Shown here: piece after piece, positions 19,733 through 28,918 of the stretch | Layout of the letters: each line of letters begins with the position of its first letter | How positions within the stretch are numbered: position 1 is the first letter of the stretch | Assembly: GCA_945867815.1 (NCBI GenBank) | Contig: CAMBIX010000004.1 | Location: 1-64,000 of the forward strand | Origin: an uncultured Veillonellaceae bacterium | GTDB lineage: Bacteria > Bacillota > Negativicutes > Veillonellales > Veillonellaceae | DNA: 64,000 nt | Direction of reading: 5' to 3' | The notes under the pieces: generated by a model | What the model was told of the DNA's origin: nothing | Databases searched by the model: none | What the model saw: only the letters and a program-made list of their open reading frames with translations | Made by a program: the position numbers and the translations under genes

Positions 19733-20323
19733 ATGAAAAAAAATTATTTATCACCACTATATCAAACTATTCTTACCTACTGGGTTCACCTTGTAAAACC
19801 TAAGACTAAAAAATTAATCCTATGGCTTGCCACCCTACCTAAACACTTATACCATACGCCCTTGAGCGTTTACCAAGAAAAAGGCCTACATTTATTGAAA
19901 TATATAAGAGCACACGGCAAAACCCTTCTCGTTTGTCTAGCTTTTTTATTGGCCGGTCTATGCATCTATAACCAGCAAGTAGCTATTAATGAATTACAAG
20001 ACCAATTAGAAAGCCAAAATGACGTATATAATCCAGACAGCTTTGACTACCGCATCACTAACTTAGAGCACATTAGTAATGCCCATGCAAAACGCCTAAA
20101 AACAATCGAAAAAACAGACTTCATCTATAATCGTCAAATCAATCAGCTCACCTGGCGGGTTATGCAGCTGGAATGGCTGCATCCTAATCTCAAGGTAAAT
20201 ACAGCACCACCCAAGGCCACCCCTCTACCTAAATTCGATAGCAATCCCTATCATGTGCCTAATCCCGTTCTACCTAATCATTCCATTTACCTTCCAGGCT
20301 CTAATAGCAGCTACACTATATGA
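19733..20323 (+). CDS. membrane-anchored coiled-coil protein of unknown function
   Basis: 196 aa. A basic N-terminal part (about 60 residues, rich in K, Y and H) precedes one membrane segment (TLLVCLAFLLAGLCIY, about 64-79). A predicted coiled coil follows (about 80-145, heptads such as INELQDQLES and QINQLTWRVMQLEWL), then a proline-rich tail. Topology is probably cytoplasmic N-terminus with exported coiled coil. No clear ribosome site precedes the ATG, so the start is uncertain. It converges on the aminotransferase gene with no terminator between. I recognise no family; a role in envelope organisation is a guess. Confidence 0.6.
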   Translation: MKKNYLSPLYQTILTYWVHLVKPKTKKLILWLATLPKHLYHTPLSVYQEKGLHLLKYIRAHGKTLLVCLAFLLAGLCIYNQQVAINELQDQLESQNDVYNPDSFDYRITNLEHISNAHAKRLKTIEKTDFIYNRQINQLTWRVMQLEWLHPNLKVNTAPPKATPLPKFDSNPYHVPNPVLPNHSIYLPGSNSSYTI

Positions 20324-20352
20324 GAGGGACTACATAAGGTCATACATATTAA

Positions 20353-21534
20353 CTACATGCGCTTTTGCACAAAGCGATTAATCCGTACCAAGGCCTCAGA
20401 AATCTTATCAATAGCCGTCGCATAAGAACAACGTATATGCCCTTCCCCAGAAGCACCAAAGGCATTACCTGGCACTAAGGCTACATGCTCTTCCTCTAAT
20501 AATTGTTCTGCAAACTCTTCTGACGTTAATCCTGTAGGACTAATATCAGGGAAAATATAAAAGGCTCCTTTAGGTTCAAAACAAGGCAGTCCCATTTTTA
20601 CAAACCCATTATAAATCAACTTACGACGTCGGTTATATTCTTTTACCATAGCCTTCATCGAATCCTCTGCATTACGCAAAGCCTCTGTTGCTGCCATCTG
20701 CGCCATAATGGACGCACACAGCATAGTATATTGGTGAATCTTAGTCATGGCCGCAATCAAAGTTGGATTACCACACACATAACCAACACGCCAGCCTGTC
20801 ATAGCATACGCCTTAGAGAAACCATCCATAACCAAGGTACGTTCCTTCATACCTGGTAAGCTAGCAAAGCAAATCGGCCCCTGCTCTGTATAAGTAAGTG
20901 CACTATATATCTCATCTGAAATAACAATTAAATCATGCTTTTCTGCAAACTTAGCAATAGCCAATAAGTCATCACGACTCATAATGGCACCCGTCGGATT
21001 ATTAGGATAGCCAATGACTAAAATCTTAGTCTTATCCGTTACATAGGGTTCCAATTCATCAGGTGTAATCCGAAATTCATTTTCAATCTTAGCTGGCACC
21101 GTAATAGGTACGCCCCTAGCCAAACGCGCCGTTGCTTGATAGGACACATAGCAAGGCTCTGGAATTAATACCTCATCACCAGGTGCTAACAAGGCCCGCA
21201 TAGCTAAATCCAAAGCCTCACTTACCCCAACAGTAACTAATACATCTGTTTCCCAATCATAAGTCACATCATATTGCCGCTTATATTTGTTAACAATCTC
21301 CTTGCGAAGCTCTGGAAGCCCTCGATTAGCCGTATAAGATGTATAACCCTTCTCTAAACCATACACACAACTTTCACGAATATTCCAAGGTGTTACAAAA
21401 TCCGGTTCCCCTACACCTAAAGAAATAACATCCTCCATTTTAGAGGCAATATCAAAAAACCGACGAATACTCGATGGTTGAATCGAATTCACTGCTGGTG
21501 ATAAACGACGTTTCCAATCCAATTGTTCCTTCAT
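20353..21534 (-). CDS. class I/II PLP-dependent aminotransferase (YugH/PatA-like)
   Basis: 393 aa. Fold-type I aminotransferase: substrate segment SLGVGEPDF (about residues 37-45), GYPNNPTGA (about 174-182), the SDEIYSAL segment with Asp and Tyr for PLP (about 205-212), and the Schiff-base lysine in SKAYAMTGWR (about 239-248). It probably transaminates aspartate, alanine or an aromatic amino acid with 2-oxoglutarate. Its ATG overlaps the stop of the Lrp-type gene by one base (TAATG). This regulator-aminotransferase pair resembles yugG-yugH of Bacillus, named from memory. The T-box leader upstream would link expression to uncharged tRNA. Confidence 0.9.
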   Translation of the reverse strand: MKEQLDWKRRLSPAVNSIQPSSIRRFFDIASKMEDVISLGVGEPDFVTPWNIRESCVYGLEKGYTSYTANRGLPELRKEIVNKYKRQYDVTYDWETDVLVTVGVSEALDLAMRALLAPGDEVLIPEPCYVSYQATARLARGVPITVPAKIENEFRITPDELEPYVTDKTKILVIGYPNNPTGAIMSRDDLLAIAKFAEKHDLIVISDEIYSALTYTEQGPICFASLPGMKERTLVMDGFSKAYAMTGWRVGYVCGNPTLIAAMTKIHQYTMLCASIMAQMAATEALRNAEDSMKAMVKEYNRRRKLIYNGFVKMGLPCFEPKGAFYIFPDISPTGLTSEEFAEQLLEEEHVALVPGNAFGASGEGHIRCSYATAIDKISEALVRINRFVQKRM

Positions 21535-22025
21535 TAAGGCGTCACCACCAATCTATGATCTTCTTCTTTACCGGTAATCACAACGCCATCCTTTTTATAT
21601 GGTTTTAGCATAAAATGGCTGCTCGTTGCCGTAACCCCTTCAATCGTAGATAAACGAGTAGCTACAAAATTAGCGATTTCCTTTAAAGAACGTCCTTCTA
21701 CAACAAGCATTAAATCGAAACTACCACTCATTAAATAAACAGACTTCACTTCATCAAACTTATAAATCCGCTCAGCTACCGCATCAAAACCAACTTCTCG
21801 CTGCGGTGCTAAATTAATCTCAATCAAAGCCGTAACCCGTGTATCACCTAACTTTTCCCAGTTAATTAGCGTCTGATATTCTAAAATCGTACCATCATTA
21901 ACAAGCTCCTTCATAAGCTTCTTAACTTCATCTTCCGTACAACTCAACATAGCCGCTATATCACTAACTGGCCGCCGCGCATCATGCTCTAATATATCAA
22001 CTAACTCACGCTTTATATCCATCAT
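21534..22025 (-). CDS. Lrp/AsnC-family regulator (YugG-like)
   Basis: About 163 aa. An N-terminal helix-turn-helix (PVSDIAAMLSCTEDEVKKLMKELV) is followed by an RAM/AsnC ligand-binding domain (about 65-145: TRVTALIEINLAP, VYLMSGSFDLMLVVEG). The in-frame ATGs at 22025 and 22022 both follow AAAGAGG at 5-8 nt; the further ATG at 22052 precedes the ribosome site and is rejected. It likely senses an amino acid and regulates the coupled aminotransferase. It is unusual in having a T-box and a long structured repeat upstream. Confidence 0.88.
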   Translation of the reverse strand: MMDIKRELVDILEHDARRPVSDIAAMLSCTEDEVKKLMKELVNDGTILEYQTLINWEKLGDTRVTALIEINLAPQREVGFDAVAERIYKFDEVKSVYLMSGSFDLMLVVEGRSLKEIANFVATRLSTIEGVTATSSHFMLKPYKKDGVVITGKEEDHRLVVTP

Positions 22026-22136
22026 GTCAACCTCTTTCTTTATACTAACCAAACCATACTAACCTAAACAAAAATGAACCACGGGGCTATTTCTCGCCCC
22101 TTGCTTATGAGGCATCCACTTCTAACATTATCCATA

Positions 22137-22322
22137 GGCATGCGTGTGAGACTCCTCTTGGCTCCATGTCACGAAGCACCTAATGTCTCTTACGAGCGAC
22201 TTGCGAAGCGTAGCGAAGAACGGAGTCTCGGAAGACCATTAGGTGCTTCCATACCCCGAGCCACCCCAAACGCATGCCCACAACAAAAATAAAAAAGAGC
22301 CTCATCCGCAAGGACGAGACTC
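22137..22322 (-). repeat. terminator-linked hairpin repeat, copy 1
   Basis: On the minus strand this starts with the T-box terminator stem (22297-22322), then a spacer (TTTGTTGTGG), then a long hairpin. Outer arms 22137-22145 / 22270-22278 are 9 bp, middle GGCTC/GAGCC 5 bp (22160-22164 / 22258-22262), inner 22173-22185 / 22237-22249 13 bp. Copy 2 at 22689-22843 has the same order of blocks. The conserved parts are the terminator and the blocks GCTCCATGTCACGAAGC and CTTCCATAC (plus strand); the stem bases differ but still pair. Confidence 0.8.
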
Positions 22323-22516
22323 TAATAACCCGTGGTACCACCTTTATTTAGATTTATAACAAATCCAACTCAACACCTTAACGCGGCTAACGGCTATCCT
22401 TTCAGTAGCAGCTCCTGACTAGCCTTCCCCATCATCTTTGCAGTGACTCGCACCAACCGTCACCTCTCTTAGCAAATCCGATGCGTACTCAATCATTCTT
22501 CGCTTTTATCTATTGT
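22290..22516 (-). ncRNA. T-box riboswitch leader
   Basis: On the minus strand the antiterminator AAAGGTGGTACCACG (about 22331-22345) is flanked by complementary CTAAATAA and TTATTAG. It is followed by a terminator stem (22297-22322) and U-run. Upstream are the Stem I features AGAGAGGTGACGGTTGGT and a GGTGCGAGTCACT hairpin arm. The UGGU bulge predicts pairing with a tRNA whose discriminator base is A. I could not fix the specifier codon with confidence. Readthrough should reach the Lrp/aminotransferase pair about 265 nt further on. Confidence 0.92.
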
Positions 22517-22522
22517 GATGTA

Positions 22523-22551
22523 ATCATAGCACACCCAGTGTTCACTGACAA
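22523..22551 (-). promoter_or_regulatory. promoter of the T-box transcript
   Basis: -35 TTGTCA (22546-22551), 17-bp spacer, -10 TATGAT (22523-22528) on the minus strand, just before the T-box 5' end. Confidence 0.8.
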
Positions 22552-22555
22552 GAGA

Positions 22556-22584
22556 GTAAGGTATGCATATAACGCATACCTTAC
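22556..22584 (-). terminator. hairpin after the XRE remnant
   Basis: GTAAGGTATGC pairs with GCATACCTTAC across a short loop, directly at the stop of the XRE fragment and just before the T-box promoter. It lacks a good U-run. Confidence 0.5.
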
Positions 22585-22697
22585 TAAATAAATTTAATTT
22601 GTAATTCTTTTCCTAATCCACGAGCAATCTTATGTACGGTCGCAATTGATGGCAAAGCCTTTCCCTTCTCAACGTGCAAGTCTCTTCTTAGCTCCAT
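22584..22697 (-). pseudogene. 3' remnant of an XRE/HigA-type antitoxin gene
   Basis: Reading from an ATG at 22697, 37 codons end at TAG 22584. The protein has VEKGKALPSIATVHKIARGL followed by GKELQIKFI. This matches the last third of XRE-family antitoxins (an ..E.GK..PS..TL.KIA.ALGK.LEI.F ending). The DNA-recognition helices are missing; the upstream sequence is replaced by repeat copy 2, in which the first codons lie. No ribosome site is seen. I call it a remnant, not a functional gene. Confidence 0.7.
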
Positions 22698-22843
22698 GTC
22701 ACGAAGCGCCTACGGTTTCTTTTAGGTGACTTACGACGTACGGAATCCTAAAAGATGCGTAGACGCTTCCATACTCAGCCCATATACGAGCACACATCCA
22801 CAACAAACCTAGCAAAAGAGCCTCATCCGCAAGGACGAGGCTC
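22689..22843 (-). repeat. terminator-linked hairpin repeat, copy 2
   Basis: On the minus strand: terminator stem (22818-22843), spacer TTTGTTGTGGATG, hairpin arms 22703-22714 / 22758-22769 (12 pairs, one G-U), and an inner stem CTTTTAGG / CCTAAAAG (22719-22726 / 22747-22754). It aligns with copy 1 over both flanks while the paired bases differ. The terminator part follows the pyrD stop by about 18 bp. Confidence 0.8.
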
Positions 22844-22846
22844 TAA
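22812..22846 (-). terminator. terminator of the pyr operon
   Basis: Minus strand GAGCCTCGTCC-TTGC-GGATGAGGCTC followed by UUUU. Its stem is nearly identical (one base) to the T-box terminator 500 bp away. Confidence 0.9.
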
Positions 22847-22860
22847 TTTAAACTTGTACA

Positions 22861-23853
22861 TTAGACTTGTAATGTATCCGTTATATCACTTACATGCTCA
22901 ATCTTCTCTTTTTCACAATATTCATGCATCTCTTCAGCAATACGCCCAATAGCTCTTGGATCAACAACCGTCGCTGTCCCCACAGAAACAATATCAGCCC
23001 CAGCCATCATGAACTCAACTGCATCCGTCCCTGTCATGATACCGCCCATACCGATTATTGGCACATCCACAGCTCGTGCCACTTGATGCACCATACGTAG
23101 GGCAACCGGCTTAATCGCCGGTCCAGATAAACCACCATATAAATTCCCCAAAATAGGCCGCTTTGTTCGTATATCAATAGCCATTCCTAACAAGGTATTA
23201 ATTAAACTCAGCGCATCTGCCCCAGCATCAACCACAGCCTTAGCTATTTCTACAATATTTGTCACATTAGGAGACAATTTCATAATCACTGGCAAAGTAG
23301 TTCGTTTCCGCACTTCAGCAGCTACCTGCGCCGCCACCTTTGCATCTACGCCAAAGGCTAACCCTTCATTTTTGACATTAGGGCAACTAATATTAACTTC
23401 TATAGCTGCTATGCCTGGTACGGAAAGCGTTTCTGCCATATAACCAAATTCATCAACTGTACCTGCTGACACATTAGCAAACAAGGGCACATCATAAGAA
23501 GCTAAGGTAGGTAATACAGTCTCTACAAAGGCTTCCGCTCCTGGATTTTCAAGGCCTATGCAATTAAGCATACCTGATGGTGTTTCGGCCACTCGTGTAC
23601 CTGCATTACCTGGCCGTCCCTTAGGCGTTAAACCTTTAATTGAGATAGCTCCTACCTCATGACTTAAATCTAGGTAATCAGCATATTCAGGACCATTCCC
23701 AAAGGTTCCCGATGCAGCGACTATAGGATTCTTCATGGGAATTCCACAAAAAGTAACCCCTAAGTCCTTATAAGCACGCTTTGTATTATTCTTATCCTTA
23801 GGTGACACTTCATACCCATGTACATAGCCAGGTCCTATTTTATAGTCAGCCAT
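22861..23853 (-). CDS. pyrD: dihydroorotate dehydrogenase B, catalytic subunit
   Basis: 330 aa, about 20 longer than usual at the N-terminus (MADYKIGPGYVHGYEVSPKD) before the normal start VTFCGIPMKNPIVAASGTFG. FMN-barrel motifs include the active-site cysteine in EVNISCPNVKNEG (about residues 171-183) and GMGGIMTGTDAVEFMMAGA (phosphate-binding). With PyrK it oxidises dihydroorotate to orotate and passes electrons to NAD+. It is the last gene of the operon and its ATG overlaps the pyrK stop. Class 1B is clear from the pyrK neighbour and the Cys base. Confidence 0.96.
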   Translation of the reverse strand: MADYKIGPGYVHGYEVSPKDKNNTKRAYKDLGVTFCGIPMKNPIVAASGTFGNGPEYADYLDLSHEVGAISIKGLTPKGRPGNAGTRVAETPSGMLNCIGLENPGAEAFVETVLPTLASYDVPLFANVSAGTVDEFGYMAETLSVPGIAAIEVNISCPNVKNEGLAFGVDAKVAAQVAAEVRKRTTLPVIMKLSPNVTNIVEIAKAVVDAGADALSLINTLLGMAIDIRTKRPILGNLYGGLSGPAIKPVALRMVHQVARAVDVPIIGMGGIMTGTDAVEFMMAGADIVSVGTATVVDPRAIGRIAEEMHEYCEKEKIEHVSDITDTLQV

Positions 23854-24620
23854 TAAAAACCAACCTCCTCGCTATCAAACACAGGTCCATCCATACACAC
23901 CTTATAACGACGCCCATCTTGGCCATCAACCGCACAGCCTAAGCAACCACCTGTACCGCAGCCCATACGGTTTTCTAAAGACACTTGACAAGATAAGCCT
24001 AGCTCATGAGCTACTTGCGCAACACCTTTCATCATCGGCGTAGGCCCGCAAACAAGGATACTATCAAATTTCGTATTGGCACACAAACTAGGCAGCACAG
24101 CCGTCGGAAATCCTTTCGTACCCAAGCTGCCATCATCCGTGGTTATATGTACATCTACCTTGTCTTGCTTAAATAAATCCGCCCAAAATGCCTCTTCTTT
24201 ATTACGAAAACCTAATAAGACCGTAGCTTTTGTTCCTTCTGGTAAATGATTAGAGGCACAGACCATAGGGGCAATGCCTACGCCACCACCAACTAACAAA
24301 ACACGTTTAGGAATCGTAAATCCATTACCTAAGGGTCCCAAGCAATCAATGGTATCATCAACACTTAGCTGTGTCATAAGCTCTGTCCCCTTGCCAACAA
24401 CACGATACAAGAGCGTAATGGTCCCCTCTTGCGCATTAAAGCCAGCATAGCTAATAGGCCGCCGTAAAAGCGGCATAGTGCCCATAGCAACACGAACATC
24501 ACAAAATTGACCTACTTTAGCTTCTTTGGCCTGTTTAGGTGCATAAACAACCATACACCACACATCTGAGCCGATTTGTTCATTTTCAACCACTCGACCC
24601 AACTCTACATATCCACTCAT
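23853..24620 (-). CDS. pyrK: dihydroorotate dehydrogenase electron-transfer subunit
   Basis: 255 aa. FAD-binding domain (LRRPISYAGF, about residues 53-62), NAD-binding GGGVGIAPM (about 111-119), and a C-terminal [2Fe-2S] motif CGTGGCLGCAV followed by a fourth Cys in YKVCMDGP (about 220-245). It couples PyrD's FMN to NAD+. It lies 24 bp after carB and overlaps pyrD by one base. Confidence 0.96.
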   Translation of the reverse strand: MSGYVELGRVVENEQIGSDVWCMVVYAPKQAKEAKVGQFCDVRVAMGTMPLLRRPISYAGFNAQEGTITLLYRVVGKGTELMTQLSVDDTIDCLGPLGNGFTIPKRVLLVGGGVGIAPMVCASNHLPEGTKATVLLGFRNKEEAFWADLFKQDKVDVHITTDDGSLGTKGFPTAVLPSLCANTKFDSILVCGPTPMMKGVAQVAHELGLSCQVSLENRMGCGTGGCLGCAVDGQDGRRYKVCMDGPVFDSEEVGF

Positions 24621-24644
24621 AGGCTCTCCTATAACACGTAGTAT

Positions 24645-27600
24645 TTATTCTTTATTAAAATCCTGCATAGCTTCTACACTTACATTATTTTCTTCCTGAG
24701 CCCGACTAGCCACAACCCGTAATACTTCACGAGCTGTATCTAAAGAAGTCAAACAAGGTACACCCATTTCAACCGCTAACCGTCGCAATTGAAAGCCATC
24801 TCGTTCCGGCCGTTTACCATAGGTTAAAGTATTAAGCATTAAGTCCACGTTGCCCTGCCGTACATGGTCAGCACAGTTATCCTTACCTTCATGAATCTTA
24901 TTAACGATAGTGCAATCGATACCATGGTCTTTAAAATACTTACCTGTACCACCAGTCGCCTGAATATGATAGCCTAGGTCAATAAAACCTTTAGCTAACT
25001 GACTAGCCTCTTCCTTATCACGGTCAGCCACAGTAATCAAAATTTGTCCCTTTTCAGGAATCCGCATATTAGCCCCATTTACAGCCTTAAAAAGGGCATC
25101 TGCATAGGTATGACCTATGCCCATAACTTCACCAGTGGACTTCATTTCTGGTCCTAAGGCAATTTCAACAAGCCCCATCTTAGAGAAGGAGAATACCGGT
25201 GCTTTAACTGCTACATAAGGTCGTTGTAGTGCTAGACCTAATGGCAGGCCTAAATCTTTAAGACTAGCACCTAAAGAAATTCGTGTTGCCATTTCAATCA
25301 TATTAATACCCGTTACCTTACTGATAAATGGCACCGTCCGACTCGACCGCGGGTTAACTTCAATTACATTTAACTCTCCATTAGCCACGATATATTGAAT
25401 GTTTACAATACCTTTAACATGAAGACCACAAGCAATCCGTTTCGTATAATCTACAATCTGTTCCTGAATATCCTTGGACAAGTGTTGTGGTGGATATACA
25501 GCCATAGAATCACCAGAATGGACGCCAGCCCGTTCAATTTGTTCCATAATACCTGGAATACACACATCACCACCATCAGAGATAGCATCAACTTCAACTT
25601 CCATGCCTACCATATAACGGTCAATAAGTACTGGATGATCCTTAGAAGCTACAACAGCTTCCTTCATGTAAGTATCTAATTCCTTGTCATTATAAACAAT
25701 TTCCATAGCGCGACCACCTAATACATAAGAAGGCCGTACAATCAGTGGATAATTCAATTTTTTAGCCGCTGCAATAGCTTCTTCATGACTAGTTACTAGG
25801 GCCCCCACAGGACGAGGAATACCTAATTTAGCTAATAGCTCGTCAAAGCGTTCCCTATCCTCTGCCATGTCAATGCTGTCAACAGACGTACCTAAAATCT
25901 TAACACCGCGCTGAGCTAACGGACCAGCCAAATTAATAGCGGTCTGTCCACCAAATTGAGCAATAACCCCTACTGGATTTTCTTTACGAACTACTTCCAT
26001 AACATCATCAACGGTTAAGGGTTCAAAATAAAGGCTATCTGAAGTATCAAAGTCAGTGCTGACCGTTTCCGGATTATTATTAATAATAATGGACTTCATC
26101 CCCGCCTTACGAAGCGCCCAAGAGGAATGCACCGAGCAATAGTCAAATTCAACACCCTGGCCAATACGGATAGGCCCTGAACCTAAGACAATAACACTCT
26201 TATCACCTAGTGGTTTTACTTCGTCTTCCTTAGCATAGGCACTATAGTAATATGGTGTATGTGCTTCAAATTCAGCAGCACACGTATCTACATATTTAAA
26301 AGTTGGCATCAAGCCCTGTGCTTTACGCGCTTTTTCCACCTCTTCTGGCGTCGTTTTCGCATAGCGGGCAATAACCGTATCTGGGAAACTATACCGTTTA
26401 GCCCGTCGTAATACATCCGCATCTAGCCCTTTTTCAGCTAAGTCTCGTTCCACCATAACAATATTCTTAATTTTATTGATAAAGAACAAATCAATCTTAG
26501 TAATATAGTGGATTTTTTCCACACTGATACCTGCCCGCAAGGCCTGTGCCACTACATAGATACGTTCGTCATCAATTAATTGCAAACGTTCCAATAGTTG
26601 TTCTGGCGTTTCATGTTCAATCTTTTTAAGGGCTATATGATCAAGACCAATTTCCAAAGACCGAATAGCCTTTAACAGAGAACCCTCTAAGGTCCTATCA
26701 ATGGCCATAACTTCGCCTGTCGCCTTCATCTGGGTTCCTAGGGTACGGTCAGCTAAATTGAATTTCTCAAAAGGCCAACGAGGGAATTTCGTCACTACAT
26801 AGTCAAGTGATGGTTCAAAACAAGCCTTAGTCTCCCCTGTTACCGCATTGGTTATCTGATCAAGGGTCATACCTGTAGCAACCTTAGCTGCCACCTTAGC
26901 TATCGGATAGCCTGTCGCTTTAGAAGCTAGGGCCGATGACCGTGACACACGAGGGTTAACTTCAATAACATAATACTGATTACTATTTGGATCTAAAGCA
27001 TATTGTACATTACAACCGCCTTCAATTTCCAAATAACGAATAATATTAACAGAGGCCGTCCGAAGCATTTGGTACTGAATATCGTTTAAGGTCTGTGATG
27101 GAGCTACAACGATAGAATCCCCTGTATGAACGCCGACTGGATCAATGTTTTCCATATTGCAGACAATAATGCAGTTATCTGCACTATCCCGCATGACTTC
27201 ATATTCTATTTCCTTCCAACCAGCAACAGACCGTTCAACTAAAATCTGATGAATGGGACTTAATTTGATGCCCCGCAAGGCAATCATGTACATTTCTTCT
27301 TCATTATGGGCAATGCCGCCGCCGGTACCACCTAAGGTGTAGGCTGGACGAATGATGATTGGATAACCAATGGATCCCGCAAATTCAACGGCCTTATCTA
27401 CATCGCTAAAAATATCACTTTCCGGCACCGGCTGTCCAATCCGTTTCATAGCTTCCTTGAAAAGTTCCCGGTCTTCCGCCTGCTTAATGGCTTCTAAGGA
27501 AGTGCCCAACAATTTCACATTATACTTATCAAGAACACCTTGGTTGGAAAGTTCAACCGCCATATTAAGACCTACCTGGCCACCCAAGGTCGCTAATAGG

Positions 27601-27848
27601 CCGTAAGGTCGTTCTTTACGAATAACTTCCGTTATAAATTCTACACTAATCGGTTCTATATACACGCGGTCAGCAATATCTTCGTCAGTCATAATCGTCG
27701 CTGGATTCGAATTAACTAGGACAACTTCATAACCTTCTTCTCGTAAAGACCGGCAAGCCTGTGTCCCTGCATAGTCAAACTCAGCCGCCTGTCCAATGAT
27801 AATCGGACCTGACCCAATGACTAAAATTTTCTTTCCCTTTGTTTCCAT
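24645..27848 (-). CDS. carB: carbamoyl-phosphate synthase large subunit
   Basis: 1067 aa, full length. There are two duplicated ATP-grasp halves: the first starts [20 protein letters not shown], the second with [20 protein letters not shown] around residue 552. Both have the GGTGGG/GGRAM-type loops. A C-terminal MGS-like allosteric domain (about 930-1060: [19 protein letters not shown]) binds UMP/IMP-type effectors. It makes carbamoyl phosphate from bicarbonate, ATP and ammonia supplied by CarA. Its ATG abuts the carA stop. Location in the pyr operon suggests primary service to pyrimidine synthesis. Confidence 0.97.
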   Translation of the reverse strand: METKGKKILVIGSGPIIIGQAAEFDYAGTQACRSLREEGYEVVLVNSNPATIMTDEDIADRVYIEPISVEFITEVIRKERPYGLLATLGGQVGLNMAVELSNQGVLDKYNVKLLGTSLEAIKQAEDRELFKEAMKRIGQPVPESDIFSDVDKAVEFAGSIGYPIIIRPAYTLGGTGGGIAHNEEEMYMIALRGIKLSPIHQILVERSVAGWKEIEYEVMRDSADNCIIVCNMENIDPVGVHTGDSIVVAPSQTLNDIQYQMLRTASVNIIRYLEIEGGCNVQYALDPNSNQYYVIEVNPRVSRSSALASKATGYPIAKVAAKVATGMTLDQITNAVTGETKACFEPSLDYVVTKFPRWPFEKFNLADRTLGTQMKATGEVMAIDRTLEGSLLKAIRSLEIGLDHIALKKIEHETPEQLLERLQLIDDERIYVVAQALRAGISVEKIHYITKIDLFFINKIKNIVMVERDLAEKGLDADVLRRAKRYSFPDTVIARYAKTTPEEVEKARKAQGLMPTFKYVDTCAAEFEAHTPYYYSAYAKEDEVKPLGDKSVIVLGSGPIRIGQGVEFDYCSVHSSWALRKAGMKSIIINNNPETVSTDFDTSDSLYFEPLTVDDVMEVVRKENPVGVIAQFGGQTAINLAGPLAQRGVKILGTSVDSIDMAEDRERFDELLAKLGIPRPVGALVTSHEEAIAAAKKLNYPLIVRPSYVLGGRAMEIVYNDKELDTYMKEAVVASKDHPVLIDRYMVGMEVEVDAISDGGDVCIPGIMEQIERAGVHSGDSMAVYPPQHLSKDIQEQIVDYTKRIACGLHVKGIVNIQYIVANGELNVIEVNPRSSRTVPFISKVTGINMIEMATRISLGASLKDLGLPLGLALQRPYVAVKAPVFSFSKMGLVEIALGPEMKSTGEVMGIGHTYADALFKAVNGANMRIPEKGQILITVADRDKEEASQLAKGFIDLGYHIQATGGTGKYFKDHGIDCTIVNKIHEGKDNCADHVRQGNVDLMLNTLTYGKRPERDGFQLRRLAVEMGVPCLTSLDTAREVLRVVASRAQEENNVSVEAMQDFNKE

Positions 27849-28918
27849 TAGCAGCCCTTTCTCATCATATCCTTAAATTCATCAAATAAATACAAATTAT
27901 CTGTTGGCCCTGGTGATGCTTCTGGATGATACTGAATTGACATCACCGGCAAGGTCTTATGATGCATACCTTCAACCGTACCATCATTCACACTACGGTG
28001 AGTAACTTCCATATCCGTATGAGCCAAAGACGCTTCATCCACGGCATAGCCATGATTCTGTGATGTAATATAAACACGACCTGTACGCAAATCCTTTACT
28101 GGATGATTTGACCCACGATGACCAAAACGTAATTTAAAGGTGTCACCGCCCATGGCCAAAGCCAATAACTGGTGGCCCATACAAATACCAAAAATAGGTT
28201 TCTTGCCAATTAACTTCTTAATTTCTTCTTGAGCAAACGGTACATCCTTAGGGTCTCCTGGTCCATTAGACAAGAAAATCCCATCAGGCTTAGCCGCTAA
28301 AACTGTTTCTGCCTTCGTATCAGCTGGGAAGATAGTCAGACGACAACCGGCTGCTTGTAAGGACCGCAAAATATTTTCTTTTACCCCGAAGTCATATACC
28401 GCTACATGGAAGTCGGCACTTTCATCTCCGCGAAAGCCTTCCCACTTAGTCGTCACGTTCATAATCTGATTGCGTGGCAATGGCTGGTCTAATAAATTCT
28501 TAATGGTTTCCTCTGGTGTATCTAGTGGACAAATAATGCCCTTCATAACCCCATGGTCACGAATGGTTCGTGTCACAGCTCGTGTATCTACATCATAAAG
28601 GCAAGGAATACCAAAGGTACGCATATATTCTTCAAAAGTACCTTCATTTTGCCAATTGCTCGGAAAGGTACATAACTCCCCAACAATCATCCCCCGTGCA
28701 TACGGCTTAGAAGCTTGCGCAATTTCTTTATATACACCATAGTTACCAATTAAAGGGTAAGTTAAGGTAATAATCTGATCCGCATAAGATGGGTCCGTCA
28801 GTATTTCCTGATAGCCGGTCATACCTGTATTAAAGACAACTTCACCTAATACAGGTGCACCACCTAAATAGAGTCCTTCAAATACAGAACCATCCGCTAA
28901 AACTAATTTTCCCTTCAC
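27848..28918 (-). CDS. carA: carbamoyl-phosphate synthase small (glutaminase) subunit
   Basis: 356 aa. An N-terminal CPSase_sm domain ([33 protein letters not shown]) is followed by a class I glutamine amidotransferase with nucleophile Cys in [12 protein letters not shown] (about residues 243-254) and the His/Glu pair in YHPEASPGP (about 332-340). It hydrolyses glutamine for CarB. It overlaps the pyrC stop by 4 bp and is coupled to carB. Confidence 0.97.
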   Translation of the reverse strand: MKGKLVLADGSVFEGLYLGGAPVLGEVVFNTGMTGYQEILTDPSYADQIITLTYPLIGNYGVYKEIAQASKPYARGMIVGELCTFPSNWQNEGTFEEYMRTFGIPCLYDVDTRAVTRTIRDHGVMKGIICPLDTPEETIKNLLDQPLPRNQIMNVTTKWEGFRGDESADFHVAVYDFGVKENILRSLQAAGCRLTIFPADTKAETVLAAKPDGIFLSNGPGDPKDVPFAQEEIKKLIGKKPIFGICMGHQLLALAMGGDTFKLRFGHRGSNHPVKDLRTGRVYITSQNHGYAVDEASLAHTDMEVTHRSVNDGTVEGMHHKTLPVMSIQYHPEASPGPTDNLYLFDEFKDMMRKGC

